This document shows positions 49,469 to 58,496 of a stretch of DNA of 64,000 nt, piece after piece. The notes below the pieces were generated by a model that did not search any database, was not told where the DNA came from, and saw nothing but the letters and a program-made list of their open reading frames with translations. Made by a program: the position numbers and the translations under genes. Location of the stretch: the NCBI RefSeq assembly GCF_000011085.1, contig NC_006396.1, positions 1,612,001-1,676,000 on the forward strand, in the 5' to 3' direction. The DNA comes from Haloarcula marismortui ATCC 43049. GTDB taxonomy: Archaea > Halobacteriota > Halobacteria > Halobacteriales > Haloarculaceae. The first letter of the stretch is position 1; each line of letters starts with the position of its first letter.

Positions 49469-49939
49469 ATGGACCTGCCACCGGACGAGCTGGCTGGCGT
49501 CGTCGACCTCTTCGGTTCGCTCACCAGCGCGGAGCTCGTCGATGCCTGCGGCGAACTCGCATTCAAGCAGGGCATCGACGCCGACCCGGACGCGGTTGCT
49601 GCGGCCATCGACGGCGCTATCGACTCGTACCACCTCGTCGCCGTTGACGACCACGCCGCCGATACCGACGAGACGCTGCTGGTCGTCGGTCCGGTCGCGT
49701 TCCCGGCCCTGCCCGACGGGGCGGCTGATCTCCCCCACATTATGGACGTGCCGGCCCGCGACCTCGCACGCGACGCCGTCATTGAGGCCGTCAAGGCCCG
49801 CTTCCGAGAGGATGCGGTGATGGCCGTCAAGAACGGCGACGAGGACCGCGTCGAGACACTGCTTGACGTGAGCTACGACATCGAAGCCTGGGAGAATGTC
49901 GAAATGGACGGCCTCCGCGACCGTCTGGACGACGTATGA
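49469..49939 (+). CDS. conserved haloarchaeal protein (DUF7109-like)
   Basis: A protein of 156 residues. The N-terminal LPPDELAGVVDLFGSLTSAE is followed by a helical bundle, a beta segment LLVVGPVAFPALPDGA and PHIMDVPARDLARDAVIEAV. From memory this is DUF7109; function unknown. It follows the MFS gene by 32 nt and may be read through from it. Confidence 0.75.
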   Translation: MDLPPDELAGVVDLFGSLTSAELVDACGELAFKQGIDADPDAVAAAIDGAIDSYHLVAVDDHAADTDETLLVVGPVAFPALPDGAADLPHIMDVPARDLARDAVIEAVKARFREDAVMAVKNGDEDRVETLLDVSYDIEAWENVEMDGLRDRLDDV

Positions 49940-50030
49940 GCCCGACGCTCCAAAATCCCGCATAATTAAATCAGTTAGTTCACACGAGTGAGCCACCCGA
50001 ATTAAGACAGTCCATCACCTATCACAAGCT

Positions 50031-50651
50031 ATGCAGTTTGACCGGGTCGCGGCCCACGAGCCAGTCGTCGTGGACGACGAGCCACAGGAGGCGGCCGTCA
50101 TCGCTCCGGTCGTCACGCGACCTGCGGGCGAGGCGATACTGTTCACGAAACGCGCTGACCACCTGTCGGACCACCCCGGACAGATGTCGTTCCCCGGCGG
50201 CGGTCGCGAACCTGAAGATGATGATTTGCTTCGGACTGCACTTCGGGAAGCAAACGAGGAGATCGGGCTCGACCCGCTGGCGGTCAATGTCCTCGGCCGA
50301 CTGGACGATATCCGGACCATCACGCGCTACTCCGTGCGTCCATTCGTCGGGCGGATTCCAGACCGCGACTACCTACCCTCGGACGAGGAGGTTGCGGAAA
50401 TAGTCACCCTCCCGGTGTCGGAGCTGACTGATCTGGACAACTACGAGTCAGAGCACCGCGACCACCCCCACTACGGCGAGATTCGGCTCCACTTCTTCTA
50501 CGTCGACGGCTACACTGTCTGGGGTGCGACGGCACGGATGCTCGTCCAGTTGCTTGAACTCGCGACCGACTGGCGGGTGCCGCCCGAACCGGACCGGTAC
50601 ATGGAGCCGGACGACGATTTGCCGCCGAGCGTGCGCGACGAAGCTGAGTAA
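50031..50651 (+). CDS. Nudix hydrolase, CoA pyrophosphatase-like
   Basis: A protein of 206 residues. The Nudix box is in place: GGGREPEDDD then LLRTALREANEEIGL near residues 56-80. It is preceded by DHPGQMSFPGGG, the extension typical of NudL-type CoA pyrophosphatases. It probably hydrolyses CoA or a related pyrophosphate. A TATA-like AATTAAG near 50000 fits a nearly leaderless start at 50031. Confidence 0.88.
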   Translation: MQFDRVAAHEPVVVDDEPQEAAVIAPVVTRPAGEAILFTKRADHLSDHPGQMSFPGGGREPEDDDLLRTALREANEEIGLDPLAVNVLGRLDDIRTITRYSVRPFVGRIPDRDYLPSDEEVAEIVTLPVSELTDLDNYESEHRDHPHYGEIRLHFFYVDGYTVWGATARMLVQLLELATDWRVPPEPDRYMEPDDDLPPSVRDEAE

Positions 50652-50721
50652 CACAGAGCCGGCTGGAGCGGGGCCGAGAGCGACAGAATTTTCCAACCCC
50701 GAGGCATTGGTGGCGTACTGG

Positions 50722-51507
50722 ATGACCACGCTTACCGGTGCGACACTGGCGGCCGCCGGCATCGACGCGGTGGCACTCAAGCCGACAGAAGTGGACGTGT
50801 CGCAGGCGACAGCCCTCGATGTTGAGACGCTCGCAATCGACTACGAGGGAGCGGCCCACGTCCCAGAGACGGACGTTATCGAGCGACTTGCATCGACTGC
50901 CAACGTACGCGTCACCACGCCGGTCCGGGCCAACGGCTTCGACCCGCTGGGCGATGACAGCGGGTTCGACACGCTGCCGGCAGATGCGAGACACGTGCTG
51001 GTTGCCGGCCACAGCGCGTATCTCTCAGATGATGAGGCCGCACGGGCCGTCGCACCGCGGTTACGGGCGGCCGTCGACGATACCAGCAATCCGTGGGTCG
51101 GTACCGAGGGCATCGAGCGACTCGCGCTGGCAGTCGGAGGCACACAGTACGAACTTCTCTCGCGGACGACCGCCCGCGATGTTCGGACGCTCCGGACGGC
51201 GGGCTTCGACGGGTCGATTGCCGTGTACGCCCCGCTGGTGCTCTCGAACAGCGAGGACGCGATGCTGGACGCCGTCGGCGACTACACGGCCCGGCGCGGC
51301 CCGGTTCGGAACGCACTGCCCGACGGCGCGCCGACGGACAGCCGAGCGACGGGTCGGACTAGAGACGTACTCAAACAGGCTATCCGCGATTACGCGCTCG
51401 TCGGCTCCGTCGAGACAGTCGCCGAGCGAACCAAGCGACTCCACGACATCGGTGTCGACACGATTGTCGGCTACCCGGCGCGTGGACTCGACCCCTTCCT
51501 CTCGTAA
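50722..51507 (+). CDS. luciferase-like TIM-barrel protein (DUF7388-like)
   Basis: 261 residues from the ATG at 50722; a GTG at 50710 is possible. The C-terminal segment DYALVGSVETVAERTKRLHD followed by IGVDTIVGYPARGL resembles the end of F420/flavin-dependent luciferase-family barrels (GSPEEVAERV...G.D). From memory the whole protein matches haloarchaeal DUF7388. Activity is unknown. The next gene begins immediately at the base after its stop, so they form one unit. Confidence 0.72.
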   Translation: MTTLTGATLAAAGIDAVALKPTEVDVSQATALDVETLAIDYEGAAHVPETDVIERLASTANVRVTTPVRANGFDPLGDDSGFDTLPADARHVLVAGHSAYLSDDEAARAVAPRLRAAVDDTSNPWVGTEGIERLALAVGGTQYELLSRTTARDVRTLRTAGFDGSIAVYAPLVLSNSEDAMLDAVGDYTARRGPVRNALPDGAPTDSRATGRTRDVLKQAIRDYALVGSVETVAERTKRLHDIGVDTIVGYPARGLDPFLS

Positions 51508-52611
51508 ATGCACGTCGCCGTCGTTGGCGGTGGGGCCGTTGGCCTGTCGACCGCGCTAGCACTGGTTCGCCGCGGTGCATCGGTCACGGTATTTGAACGT
51601 GATACGCTCGGGAGCGGCGCGAGCGGCCGGGCGGCCGGCCTCTGTTACGACGCGTTCGCTGACGACGTGGACGCCGTCGTGGCCGCGGACGCACTCGCTC
51701 GCTACCGTGACATGGGCCTGTTCGAGGCCCAGCCCTACGTCTGGGTCGCGCGCACGGAGAGCGACGCCACGGCCGTCCGCGAGCAGATCACGCAGATGCA
51801 GGAAAACGGCGTCGGGGTCGAGGCGCTCACACCAGCGGCACTCGGCGACCGCTACCCCGCACTCGAGACCAGCGGCATCGAGGTGGCTGGCCTCGCCCGC
51901 GACGCCGGCGTACTCGACCCAGACGAGGTGGTGGCGACGCTCGCCGAAACAGCCCGCAAAGCGGGTGCGACCATCGAGACTGGCACCCCGGTCTCCCTCG
52001 ATTCGCCGGCGACCGTCGAAACAGCGAACGAGGTTCGGGCGTTCGACGCGGTGGTCGTCGCGGCCGGCCCGCAAACGAAGCCGCTCGTCGCCGATGTCGG
52101 CGTCTCGCTCGCGCTGAAAGCCTACCGGGCGCAGGCCCTCGTGACCGAACCGGTCGATGCCACGCTGCCGTCGTTCTACGACGCGACACGAGAGTTCTAC
52201 TGGCGGCCAAAGGGCGACGCGCTACTGGTCGGCAACGGCGCACACGAGGTCGACCCGACGGACTGGAACCCGGACGCGGACGCCGAGTTCGTCACTCGGA
52301 GCCTCGACCGGGTCGAGCAGACGGCGGCGCTCACGCCAGCCTGTGACCGAGCCTGGGCCGGCCTGTGTACGGCGACACCCGACGGCGCGCCGCTGGCCGG
52401 GCAGGTCGCCGACGGACTCTGGGTAGCCACTGGCTGGCAGGGCCACGGACTCATGCGCGCGCCGGCGATGGGCAACTATCTCGCCGCAGACGTTCTCAAT
52501 CGCCCGAACCCGCTTTCAGAACACTTGCCTGGTCGCGTCGACCCGACACGGTTCGACGGCTCCGAAGAATTCGCCGCGCTGGACGACCCGACGCGTGACT
52601 GGAACGAGTGA
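51508..52611 (+). CDS. FAD-dependent oxidoreductase (DadA/sarcosine oxidase type)
   Basis: A protein of 367 residues. The N-terminal FAD-binding motif VAVVGGGAVGLSTALALVRR ends with VTVFERD. GSGASGRAAGLCYDAF is the DAO-family second motif and WVATGWQGHGLMRAPAMGN the C-terminal flavin segment. It likely oxidises an amine or amino acid. It directly follows the luciferase-like gene with no gap, suggesting a shared pathway. Confidence 0.9.
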   Translation: MHVAVVGGGAVGLSTALALVRRGASVTVFERDTLGSGASGRAAGLCYDAFADDVDAVVAADALARYRDMGLFEAQPYVWVARTESDATAVREQITQMQENGVGVEALTPAALGDRYPALETSGIEVAGLARDAGVLDPDEVVATLAETARKAGATIETGTPVSLDSPATVETANEVRAFDAVVVAAGPQTKPLVADVGVSLALKAYRAQALVTEPVDATLPSFYDATREFYWRPKGDALLVGNGAHEVDPTDWNPDADAEFVTRSLDRVEQTAALTPACDRAWAGLCTATPDGAPLAGQVADGLWVATGWQGHGLMRAPAMGNYLAADVLNRPNPLSEHLPGRVDPTRFDGSEEFAALDDPTRDWNE

Positions 52612-52641
52612 ATACGCTGTGAGAAGGAGTATACAGAAGGA

Positions 52642-53166
52642 TCAGGCGTCGTCGTCTTCGCCCTCGTCAGCTGCGTCGGTCACGTCTTCGACATCAGCCG
52701 TTTCGCTGTCTGCATCCGCGTCAGTCACCTCAGCAGTCCCGCTATCGTCGGTTGCAACGCCGACATCCGTTGCTTCGTCCTCGTCGTGGTCCGTGTCGGC
52801 TTTCGGGACGCGGACGTGGAGCGTGCCGTTACTCTTGAGCGTCGCCTGCGCTGTCTCCGGGTCGACAGCGGCATCGCTCGGCAGCGTGACGCTCCCGTCG
52901 AGTGCGAGCCCGCGGCCCGGGTAGCGCATTTCGAATCCATCGTAGAAATCGCGGAAGCGGTCGATACGGACCTCCACGCGGTCGTCGACGTACCGGACCT
53001 GGATGTCCGACGCCGTCGTGCCGGGCGCGTCGAAGACGACGAGGTAGGCATCGTCTGACTCCAGCAGGTCCGAGGCCAGCGGCTTGTTCTCCTGGACCCG
53101 GCCGGCGGCCCGCCCGATGTTCTCGAATATCGCGTCGCTGATAGAGGAGCCGATGTCTCGCATCAT
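52642..53166 (-). CDS. Hsp20/alpha-crystallin-like small heat-shock protein
   Basis: 174 residues from the ATG at 53164-53166, overlapping the upstream stop by 4 nt. The alpha-crystallin domain runs about residues 30-115: YLVVFDAPGTTASDIQVRYV, VEVRIDRFRDFYDGFEMRYP and a TLKSNGTLHVRVPKAD end, which matches the conserved G-x-L/hydrophobic region. A strongly acidic repetitive tail follows. It is expected to hold unfolded proteins. It is co-transcribed with the zinc ribbon gene upstream. Confidence 0.82.
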   Translation of the reverse strand: MMRDIGSSISDAIFENIGRAAGRVQENKPLASDLLESDDAYLVVFDAPGTTASDIQVRYVDDRVEVRIDRFRDFYDGFEMRYPGRGLALDGSVTLPSDAAVDPETAQATLKSNGTLHVRVPKADTDHDEDEATDVGVATDDSGTAEVTDADADSETADVEDVTDAADEGEDDDA

Positions 53167-53321
53167 AGTTCCACTTCGTCGAGGCAGTCCGTTCCGCCAC
53201 AGTACGGGCAGGAGAACGCCGCGAGTTCGACATCGTCCGGCATATCGTACGTGTAGTGCATCTCGAACATGTCGAGTTCGCAGCTGTCGTCCGTGCAGAC
53301 GACCTCCATAGTGGCTGGCAT
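53163..53321 (-). CDS. 52-residue zinc-ribbon-like protein (DUF7559-like)
   Basis: 52 residues from the ATG at 53319-53321; an upstream start at 53348 is less likely. Cysteines are CTDDSC near the N-terminus and CPYCGGTDC near the end, and DMFEMHYTYDMPDDV lies between. From memory this matches DUF7559. It probably binds zinc. Its stop overlaps the Hsp20 ATG (ATGA), indicating coupled translation. Confidence 0.75.
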   Translation of the reverse strand: MPATMEVVCTDDSCELDMFEMHYTYDMPDDVELAAFSCPYCGGTDCLDEVEL

Positions 53322-53425
53322 AGTATTTCGTTGGTCCGTCGGGGACAAACCCCTTACGGACGGGGCCGGGGTTACCCCGTCTTGCCAGTCCCAACATTGA
53401 TGCCGTCACCAGCGTACTCAGGTGT

Positions 53426-54223
53426 ATGAGTGAACGCGTCCTCGGGGCGGATTTCAGCGGCGCAGCAAGCGCTGGCGACGCGCTCTGGGTTACCGAGGCG
53501 ATACCAACGGACGACGGGCTGACGATTCAACGGTGCTACCGCGGGACGGACGAATGGGGCCGGGACCGCGAGGCGGCCCACGCCGGCCTCCTCGACCGCA
53601 TTACCGACGATGATGTCGGCACGGTCGGGCTGGATTTCCCGTTCAGTCTGCCACAGGCGCTACTTGACGCACAATGCGGCGGAACCTGGGACGGCTTCGT
53701 CGACTGGCTTGCGAGCGGTAGCGGCCCGACTGACCCGGGGTCGCTTTCGGAGGCCTGTCGGCACACCGCCGAGATGGCAACCGGCAGCCGTGACCTGCGC
53801 CGGGAGACGGATTTCCGACGCGGCGCGCTGTGTCCCTACACGAATCGGACGCGCAGTATGACCTTCTACGGCGTCCGGGACGTGCTCGGAAAACTGCGAG
53901 ACGACGAGGAAACAGCCGTCGTACCGATGGAGGGCTGGGACGCCGAGACGCTCGTCGCCGAGGTGTACCCCGCTGCGACGTTCGGCTGGCTGGGCTGCTA
54001 CCGCGAGGGGTACAAGAACGTCGACGACCCCCGACAGCGTCGGGAAGCAAACATCGCGGCGGTTGAGGCCTGTAGCGTCACCGTCGGCGACCACCGCGAC
54101 ACCTACCTCGGAAACCACGACGCGCTGGACTCGCTGGCTGCTGTCGTCTCTGCGGGCCGACTGGCCGACGGTGCAAGACCGCCCGCGGCAGGCCCACAGA
54201 GCGAAGGCTGTATCTACGTTTGA
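53426..54223 (+). CDS. DUF429 family protein (RNase H-like fold)
   Basis: A protein of 265 residues. The N-terminal VLGADFSGAASAG holds the first Asp of the RNase H-like fold. GTVGLDFPFSLPQALLD is the second acidic motif and ETLVAEVYPAATFGWL the third. The C-terminal HDALDSLAAVVSAGRLADG carries the last. This order is that of DUF429 predicted nucleases. Function is not established. Confidence 0.85.
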   Translation: MSERVLGADFSGAASAGDALWVTEAIPTDDGLTIQRCYRGTDEWGRDREAAHAGLLDRITDDDVGTVGLDFPFSLPQALLDAQCGGTWDGFVDWLASGSGPTDPGSLSEACRHTAEMATGSRDLRRETDFRRGALCPYTNRTRSMTFYGVRDVLGKLRDDEETAVVPMEGWDAETLVAEVYPAATFGWLGCYREGYKNVDDPRQRREANIAAVEACSVTVGDHRDTYLGNHDALDSLAAVVSAGRLADGARPPAAGPQSEGCIYV

Positions 54224-54292
54224 CGACGCAGTGGCGGCAGTGTCTCTGGGTCGAAGCCCGGCATATATCAGCTTCCGGCCCAACTACCGTCT

Positions 54293-56215
54293 ATGCCTGA
54301 CGACCAGGGCGGCTTCGAAGGCGTCCGTGAGAACGTCGACGGCCACCCGATGGTCAACCTCGTCAGCTACGCTACGCCCTACTGGCTCCGGCTATTCGTC
54401 GGCATTCTGGCGGCGTTCTGTACCCGGTTCGCCCGCCTCGTGCCGCCGATAATCGTCGCCGCGGCCATTGACCGCGTCGTCCTCAACAGCGGCGAACCGG
54501 GGTTGCTGACCGACGCCGGTCTGTTGCCGCCCGGCCAAATCACTGGCGAAGCCGCCCGAATCGCCTTCCTCCAGCGACTCGTTGTCATCGCGGCCATCGC
54601 GTATCTCATCCGGTCGGCAGCGCGTTTCGCATCGAGATACCTCTTGCAATCGAGCGCCCAAAAAATACAGCGGGACCTCCGAAACGAGACGTACGACCAC
54701 CTCCAGCATCTCTCGCTGTCTTTCTTTGCGAACCACCAGACCGGCGGGATGATGTCGATACTCAACAGCGACATCAACCGGCTGGAGTCGTTTCTGAACA
54801 CGGAGTTCCGCCAGATGATACGGGTGGTGGCGACCGTCGGCGGTATCGCCGTCATCCTCTACACTTACTCGCCGAAGCTAGCGCTCATCGCGCTCGCACC
54901 GGTCCCGATCATCGGCGTCGCCAGCGGCTTCTTCCTTACGTGGATTGAGCCGCGGTATCGCTCGATTCGCCAGACGGTGTCGCGGCTCAACACGCGGCTG
55001 GAGAACAACCTCAGCGGCGCGCCGGTCATCAAGGCATTCGACCGGTACGACTTCGAGCGCAAGCGAGTGACCGACCAGAGCCAGGAGTACCACGATGAGA
55101 AGGTCGCCGCGCTCCGCATCCGCCGGGCCTTCTTCGCCGGCCTGCGGCTATTGACCGGCATCGTGTTCGTGCTGATTCTGTACGTCGCCGGGATGGACTT
55201 CATCACGAATCCACAGGGCGAAACGGCGCTGTCGGCAGGGGCGTTTACCGCTTTCTTCCTCTACATCCGCCGGCTCTACTCCCCGATGCGGCGGGTCGGC
55301 AAGTCGGCCAACAAGTACCAGCTCGCCAAATCCAGCGCCGAGCGCGTGTTCGGCCTGCTGGGCCAAGAACCCGAAGTCACCGACCCCGAGGACACCTACG
55401 AACCCGATAGCATCGACGGGTTAGTCGAGTTCGACGACGTGACCTTCGGCTACGGCGACGAGCCGCCGGTCGTCCGCGACGTGTCGCTGGACGTGCCAGA
55501 CGGCGCAACCGTCGGCCTCGCCGGGGCGACCGGGGCCGGCAAATCAACCCTGCTGAAACTGGTGCCGCGGTTCCACGACGTGGATAGCGGTGCAGTCCGA
55601 GTGGATGGCGTCGACGTGCGCGAATACGGCCTCCAGAGTCTCAGGAGCGAAATCGCAATCGTCGAGCAGCAGCCGTACCTGTTCTCGGGGACCGTCGCCG
55701 AGAACATCGCCTACGGCGACCGCGAAGTCCTTGACGCTGAGCAGTCGGACGACGAGGCGCGGGGGAGTAGCTGGGAGACCGCACGCGACCGCGTCCGCGA
55801 CGCGGCGGAAGCCGCACAGGCCCACGAGTTCATCGAGGACCTGCCGGATGGGTACGACACGCAGATCGGCGAGCGCGGCATCAAACTCTCCGGCGGCCAG
55901 CGCCAGCGTGTTGCCATCGCCCGGGCCCTGCTGAACGACCCCGAAATCATCATCTTCGATGAGGCGACCAGCGACGTAGACACGGAGACAGAAGACCGCA
56001 TTCAGGAGAGTATCGAGCAACTGGTCGCGGATCGCACCGCCTTCGTCATCGCCCATCGCCTCTCAACGATTCAGGACGCGGACCGCATCGTCGTGATGGA
56101 CGACGGCAAAATCGTCGAACGCGGTAGCCACACCGACCTGCTCGCGGCGGACGGCGATTACGCCGACCTCTGGCACGCCCAAGCCGACGACCGAACGGTC
56201 AGCGCCGACGACTGA
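54293..56215 (+). CDS. ABC exporter, fused membrane and ATPase domains
   Basis: A protein of 640 residues. The N-terminal 330 residues form a six-helix transmembrane domain (for example LFVGILAAFCTRFARLVPPI, RLLTGIVFVLILYVAG). The ATPase part has Walker A GLAGATGAGKSTLLKL near residue 410, the signature LSGGQRQRVAIARALL, Walker B IIIFDEATSDVD and the H-loop VIAHRLST. It is a homodimeric exporter of the MsbA/lipid-drug type; substrate unknown. Confidence 0.94.
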   Translation: MPDDQGGFEGVRENVDGHPMVNLVSYATPYWLRLFVGILAAFCTRFARLVPPIIVAAAIDRVVLNSGEPGLLTDAGLLPPGQITGEAARIAFLQRLVVIAAIAYLIRSAARFASRYLLQSSAQKIQRDLRNETYDHLQHLSLSFFANHQTGGMMSILNSDINRLESFLNTEFRQMIRVVATVGGIAVILYTYSPKLALIALAPVPIIGVASGFFLTWIEPRYRSIRQTVSRLNTRLENNLSGAPVIKAFDRYDFERKRVTDQSQEYHDEKVAALRIRRAFFAGLRLLTGIVFVLILYVAGMDFITNPQGETALSAGAFTAFFLYIRRLYSPMRRVGKSANKYQLAKSSAERVFGLLGQEPEVTDPEDTYEPDSIDGLVEFDDVTFGYGDEPPVVRDVSLDVPDGATVGLAGATGAGKSTLLKLVPRFHDVDSGAVRVDGVDVREYGLQSLRSEIAIVEQQPYLFSGTVAENIAYGDREVLDAEQSDDEARGSSWETARDRVRDAAEAAQAHEFIEDLPDGYDTQIGERGIKLSGGQRQRVAIARALLNDPEIIIFDEATSDVDTETEDRIQESIEQLVADRTAFVIAHRLSTIQDADRIVVMDDGKIVERGSHTDLLAADGDYADLWHAQADDRTVSADD

Positions 56216-56494
56216 GACTGCTGCTGTCCAAACGTCTCCGGCAGGGAGGTAGTACCAGTGGCACGACCAACTGCGCTGTCTCGAAATAGTTGCTGCCGAG
56301 AAATACTTGATTTGCTCATTCAAGTCCCTCGATAGCAGCCAGCATGGCCGCCAGTCAGGTGCACGTTAACCCCGCTTCCGGTCTGCTGTATCGATGCTTG
56401 GTAACGATAGGCTTGAAAGTGACAGTGTCACATATGCGCTACAGAGATATTATCGCTCGTTTTAATACACACAAGTTATTAGGTCGGCGTAGAC

Positions 56495-57949
56495 GTGACA
56501 TCACTCACTCTCGAACCGCTGACGTACGAGGACATCCCGTCGGAGCGCCGTCCGGGGGTACTGCAGGCGCTGGTCCCCGTACTCGGTGTCGTTCTGTTCC
56601 TCGGCATCGGATCGGGATATCTGAAGCTGGCCCCACACGGGCCGCTGCTCTGGAGCATTGTGCTGACTGGCGCAGTCGGCAAATACTGGTTAGGGTACTC
56701 GTGGGACGACCTCTACGAGGGCCTCGCGGACAGTCTGCTGATGGGGCTGCAGGCCATTCTCATCCTGTTCATCATCTACGGACTCATCGCGACGTGGGTG
56801 AGCGCGGGGACTATCCCCGGGCTGATGTACTATGGCCTCTCGATACTGACGCCGGACGTGTTCCTGCCGGCGACGGCGCTGCTTGCGATGGTCGTCGCCT
56901 TTTCTATTGGGTCGTCGTGGACGACAGCCGGCACTCTTGGCGTGGCCTTCATCGGCATCGGCTCCGGTCTCGGCGTGCCAACACCGATGACCGCTGGTGC
57001 TATCCTCTCGGGTGCCTACGCGGGCGACAAGCAGTCTCCCCTCTCAGACACGACAAACCTCGCGGCCGCCGTGACGAACACCGACCTCTACGACCACATC
57101 CGGGCGATGCGCAACGGGACTGTGCTGGCGTTTGGCCTCTCGGTCCTGCTCTACGCTGTTCTGGGACTGCGTGCCGTCGGTGAAATCCCGACCGGGCGTG
57201 TCGCCGAGATACAGGGCGCACTCGCTGGGAGCTACGACCTCTCAGTGCTGGTGCTCCTTCCACTCATTGTCACCTTCGGGCTGGCACTGTACGGCATCCC
57301 GGCGCTCCCGACGCTCGTCGCCGGAGTCTTCGCCGGGGCCTTCACGACCATCTTCGTGCAGGGCCGGTCGTTCACTGCCGCCTGGACTGTCTTTCTCGAT
57401 GGGACGGCCCCTGAGACGGGGACAGCCCTCGTGAACGACCTACTGGCAAGCGGTGGTATCTCAGGGTCGGCCTGGACGATTGCCGTCGTCGTCGCGGCTC
57501 TCAGTCTCGGTGGGCTCCTTGAGCGGACCGGCGTCCTCGCCGTGCTCGCACACCATCTCGCAACTGCTGTCCGCGGCCCGCGCAGCTTAGTCGTCGGGAC
57601 CGGCGTTTCGGCCATCTTCGTCAACGCCTTCTCGGCCCAGCAGTACATGAGCATCGTCGTCCCCGGACTCACGCTCCGGAACCTCTATGACGAGTACGGT
57701 CTGTCCAGCGACGACCTCTCACAGGCTATCGAGTCCGCCGGAACCCCGACCGGCGCGCTCTTCCCGTGGCACGCCGGTGCCGTCTACATGTCCGCAGTCT
57801 TTGGGGTCGGAACGCTTGCCTATGCCCCGTACTACTTCTTCGCGTTCCTCTCGCCGCTAATCCTGTTTGCGACAACGCTGTTCGGTGGCCGATACGACGG
57901 GTCCGAGCAAGCTGATTCAGCTACGTCATCCGCTGTCGCCGACGACTGA
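56495..57949 (+). CDS. nhaC: NhaC family Na+/H+ antiporter
   Basis: 484 residues with a GTG start. A TATA-like TTTTAATAC near 56459-56467 gives a very short leader. There are about 11-12 hydrophobic segments. Characteristic stretches are AFSIGSSWTTAGTLGVAFIG, GAYAGDKQSPLSDTTNLAAA (conserved D-K-x-S-P-x-S-D-T motif of NhaC) and GTPTGALFPWHAGAVYMS. It should exchange Na+ for H+ across the cell membrane, a housekeeping need in halophiles. The exact ion is inferred. Confidence 0.9.
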   Translation: MTSLTLEPLTYEDIPSERRPGVLQALVPVLGVVLFLGIGSGYLKLAPHGPLLWSIVLTGAVGKYWLGYSWDDLYEGLADSLLMGLQAILILFIIYGLIATWVSAGTIPGLMYYGLSILTPDVFLPATALLAMVVAFSIGSSWTTAGTLGVAFIGIGSGLGVPTPMTAGAILSGAYAGDKQSPLSDTTNLAAAVTNTDLYDHIRAMRNGTVLAFGLSVLLYAVLGLRAVGEIPTGRVAEIQGALAGSYDLSVLVLLPLIVTFGLALYGIPALPTLVAGVFAGAFTTIFVQGRSFTAAWTVFLDGTAPETGTALVNDLLASGGISGSAWTIAVVVAALSLGGLLERTGVLAVLAHHLATAVRGPRSLVVGTGVSAIFVNAFSAQQYMSIVVPGLTLRNLYDEYGLSSDDLSQAIESAGTPTGALFPWHAGAVYMSAVFGVGTLAYAPYYFFAFLSPLILFATTLFGGRYDGSEQADSATSSAVADD

Positions 57950-58009
57950 ATTCGGCTGCCCCTGGGCGATTGCTGTCACCGCATCATCCCCTCCGGAAGT
58001 GCTGCTGGC

Positions 58010-58348
58010 CTACATCCGTTCGACAGTGAGATTGCGGTCCTCACAGAACGTTTCGAGTCGACGCCTGACCTTTCGAACCTCCTCGGATTCACGGCCACCC
58101 GCATCGGCTGTCAATCCGTATCCACCGCCGCCAGCGATGATCGTCACCTCGCAAGTTGTCTCATCTATTAGCTCCAGCACGGTCGTCGCCTGTACCTCAG
58201 TGAGTTCCATGCGGTAGTGGTTCTCCGTAACCGCCACAACGAACCCGTTGCCGTCATACAGCTCGCGGGAATCTTCGGCGATATCGTGGAACGCGCTGGG
58301 CAGCGTGCTGGCCCCTTCGCCACGGACCGTAAATTCGACCCGTTCCAT
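58010..58348 (-). CDS. 112-residue haloarchaeal protein of unknown function
   Basis: 112 residues from the ATG at 58346-58348. The start MERVEFTVRGEGASTLPSAF is followed by HYRMELTEVQATTVLELIDE, a Gly-rich IIAGGGGYGL and a helical end. It seems a small alpha-beta soluble protein. I recognise it only as a conserved haloarchaeal type without a named role. It is alone and convergent with nhaC. Confidence 0.68.
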   Translation of the reverse strand: MERVEFTVRGEGASTLPSAFHDIAEDSRELYDGNGFVVAVTENHYRMELTEVQATTVLELIDETTCEVTIIAGGGGYGLTADAGGRESEEVRKVRRRLETFCEDRNLTVERM

Positions 58349-58496
58349 ACACATCCATGGCACGGGCTGGGAGAAAGTGATTTTGTACCATGGGTGGCCG
58401 TGGTGCTGACTACGCCCTCTTTAGCTCGCACATAACCGTTCCTGTTTCCACGGCCGACCAGACACGGTTTTAGGTATCGAACGTCAAGCGACGGGT

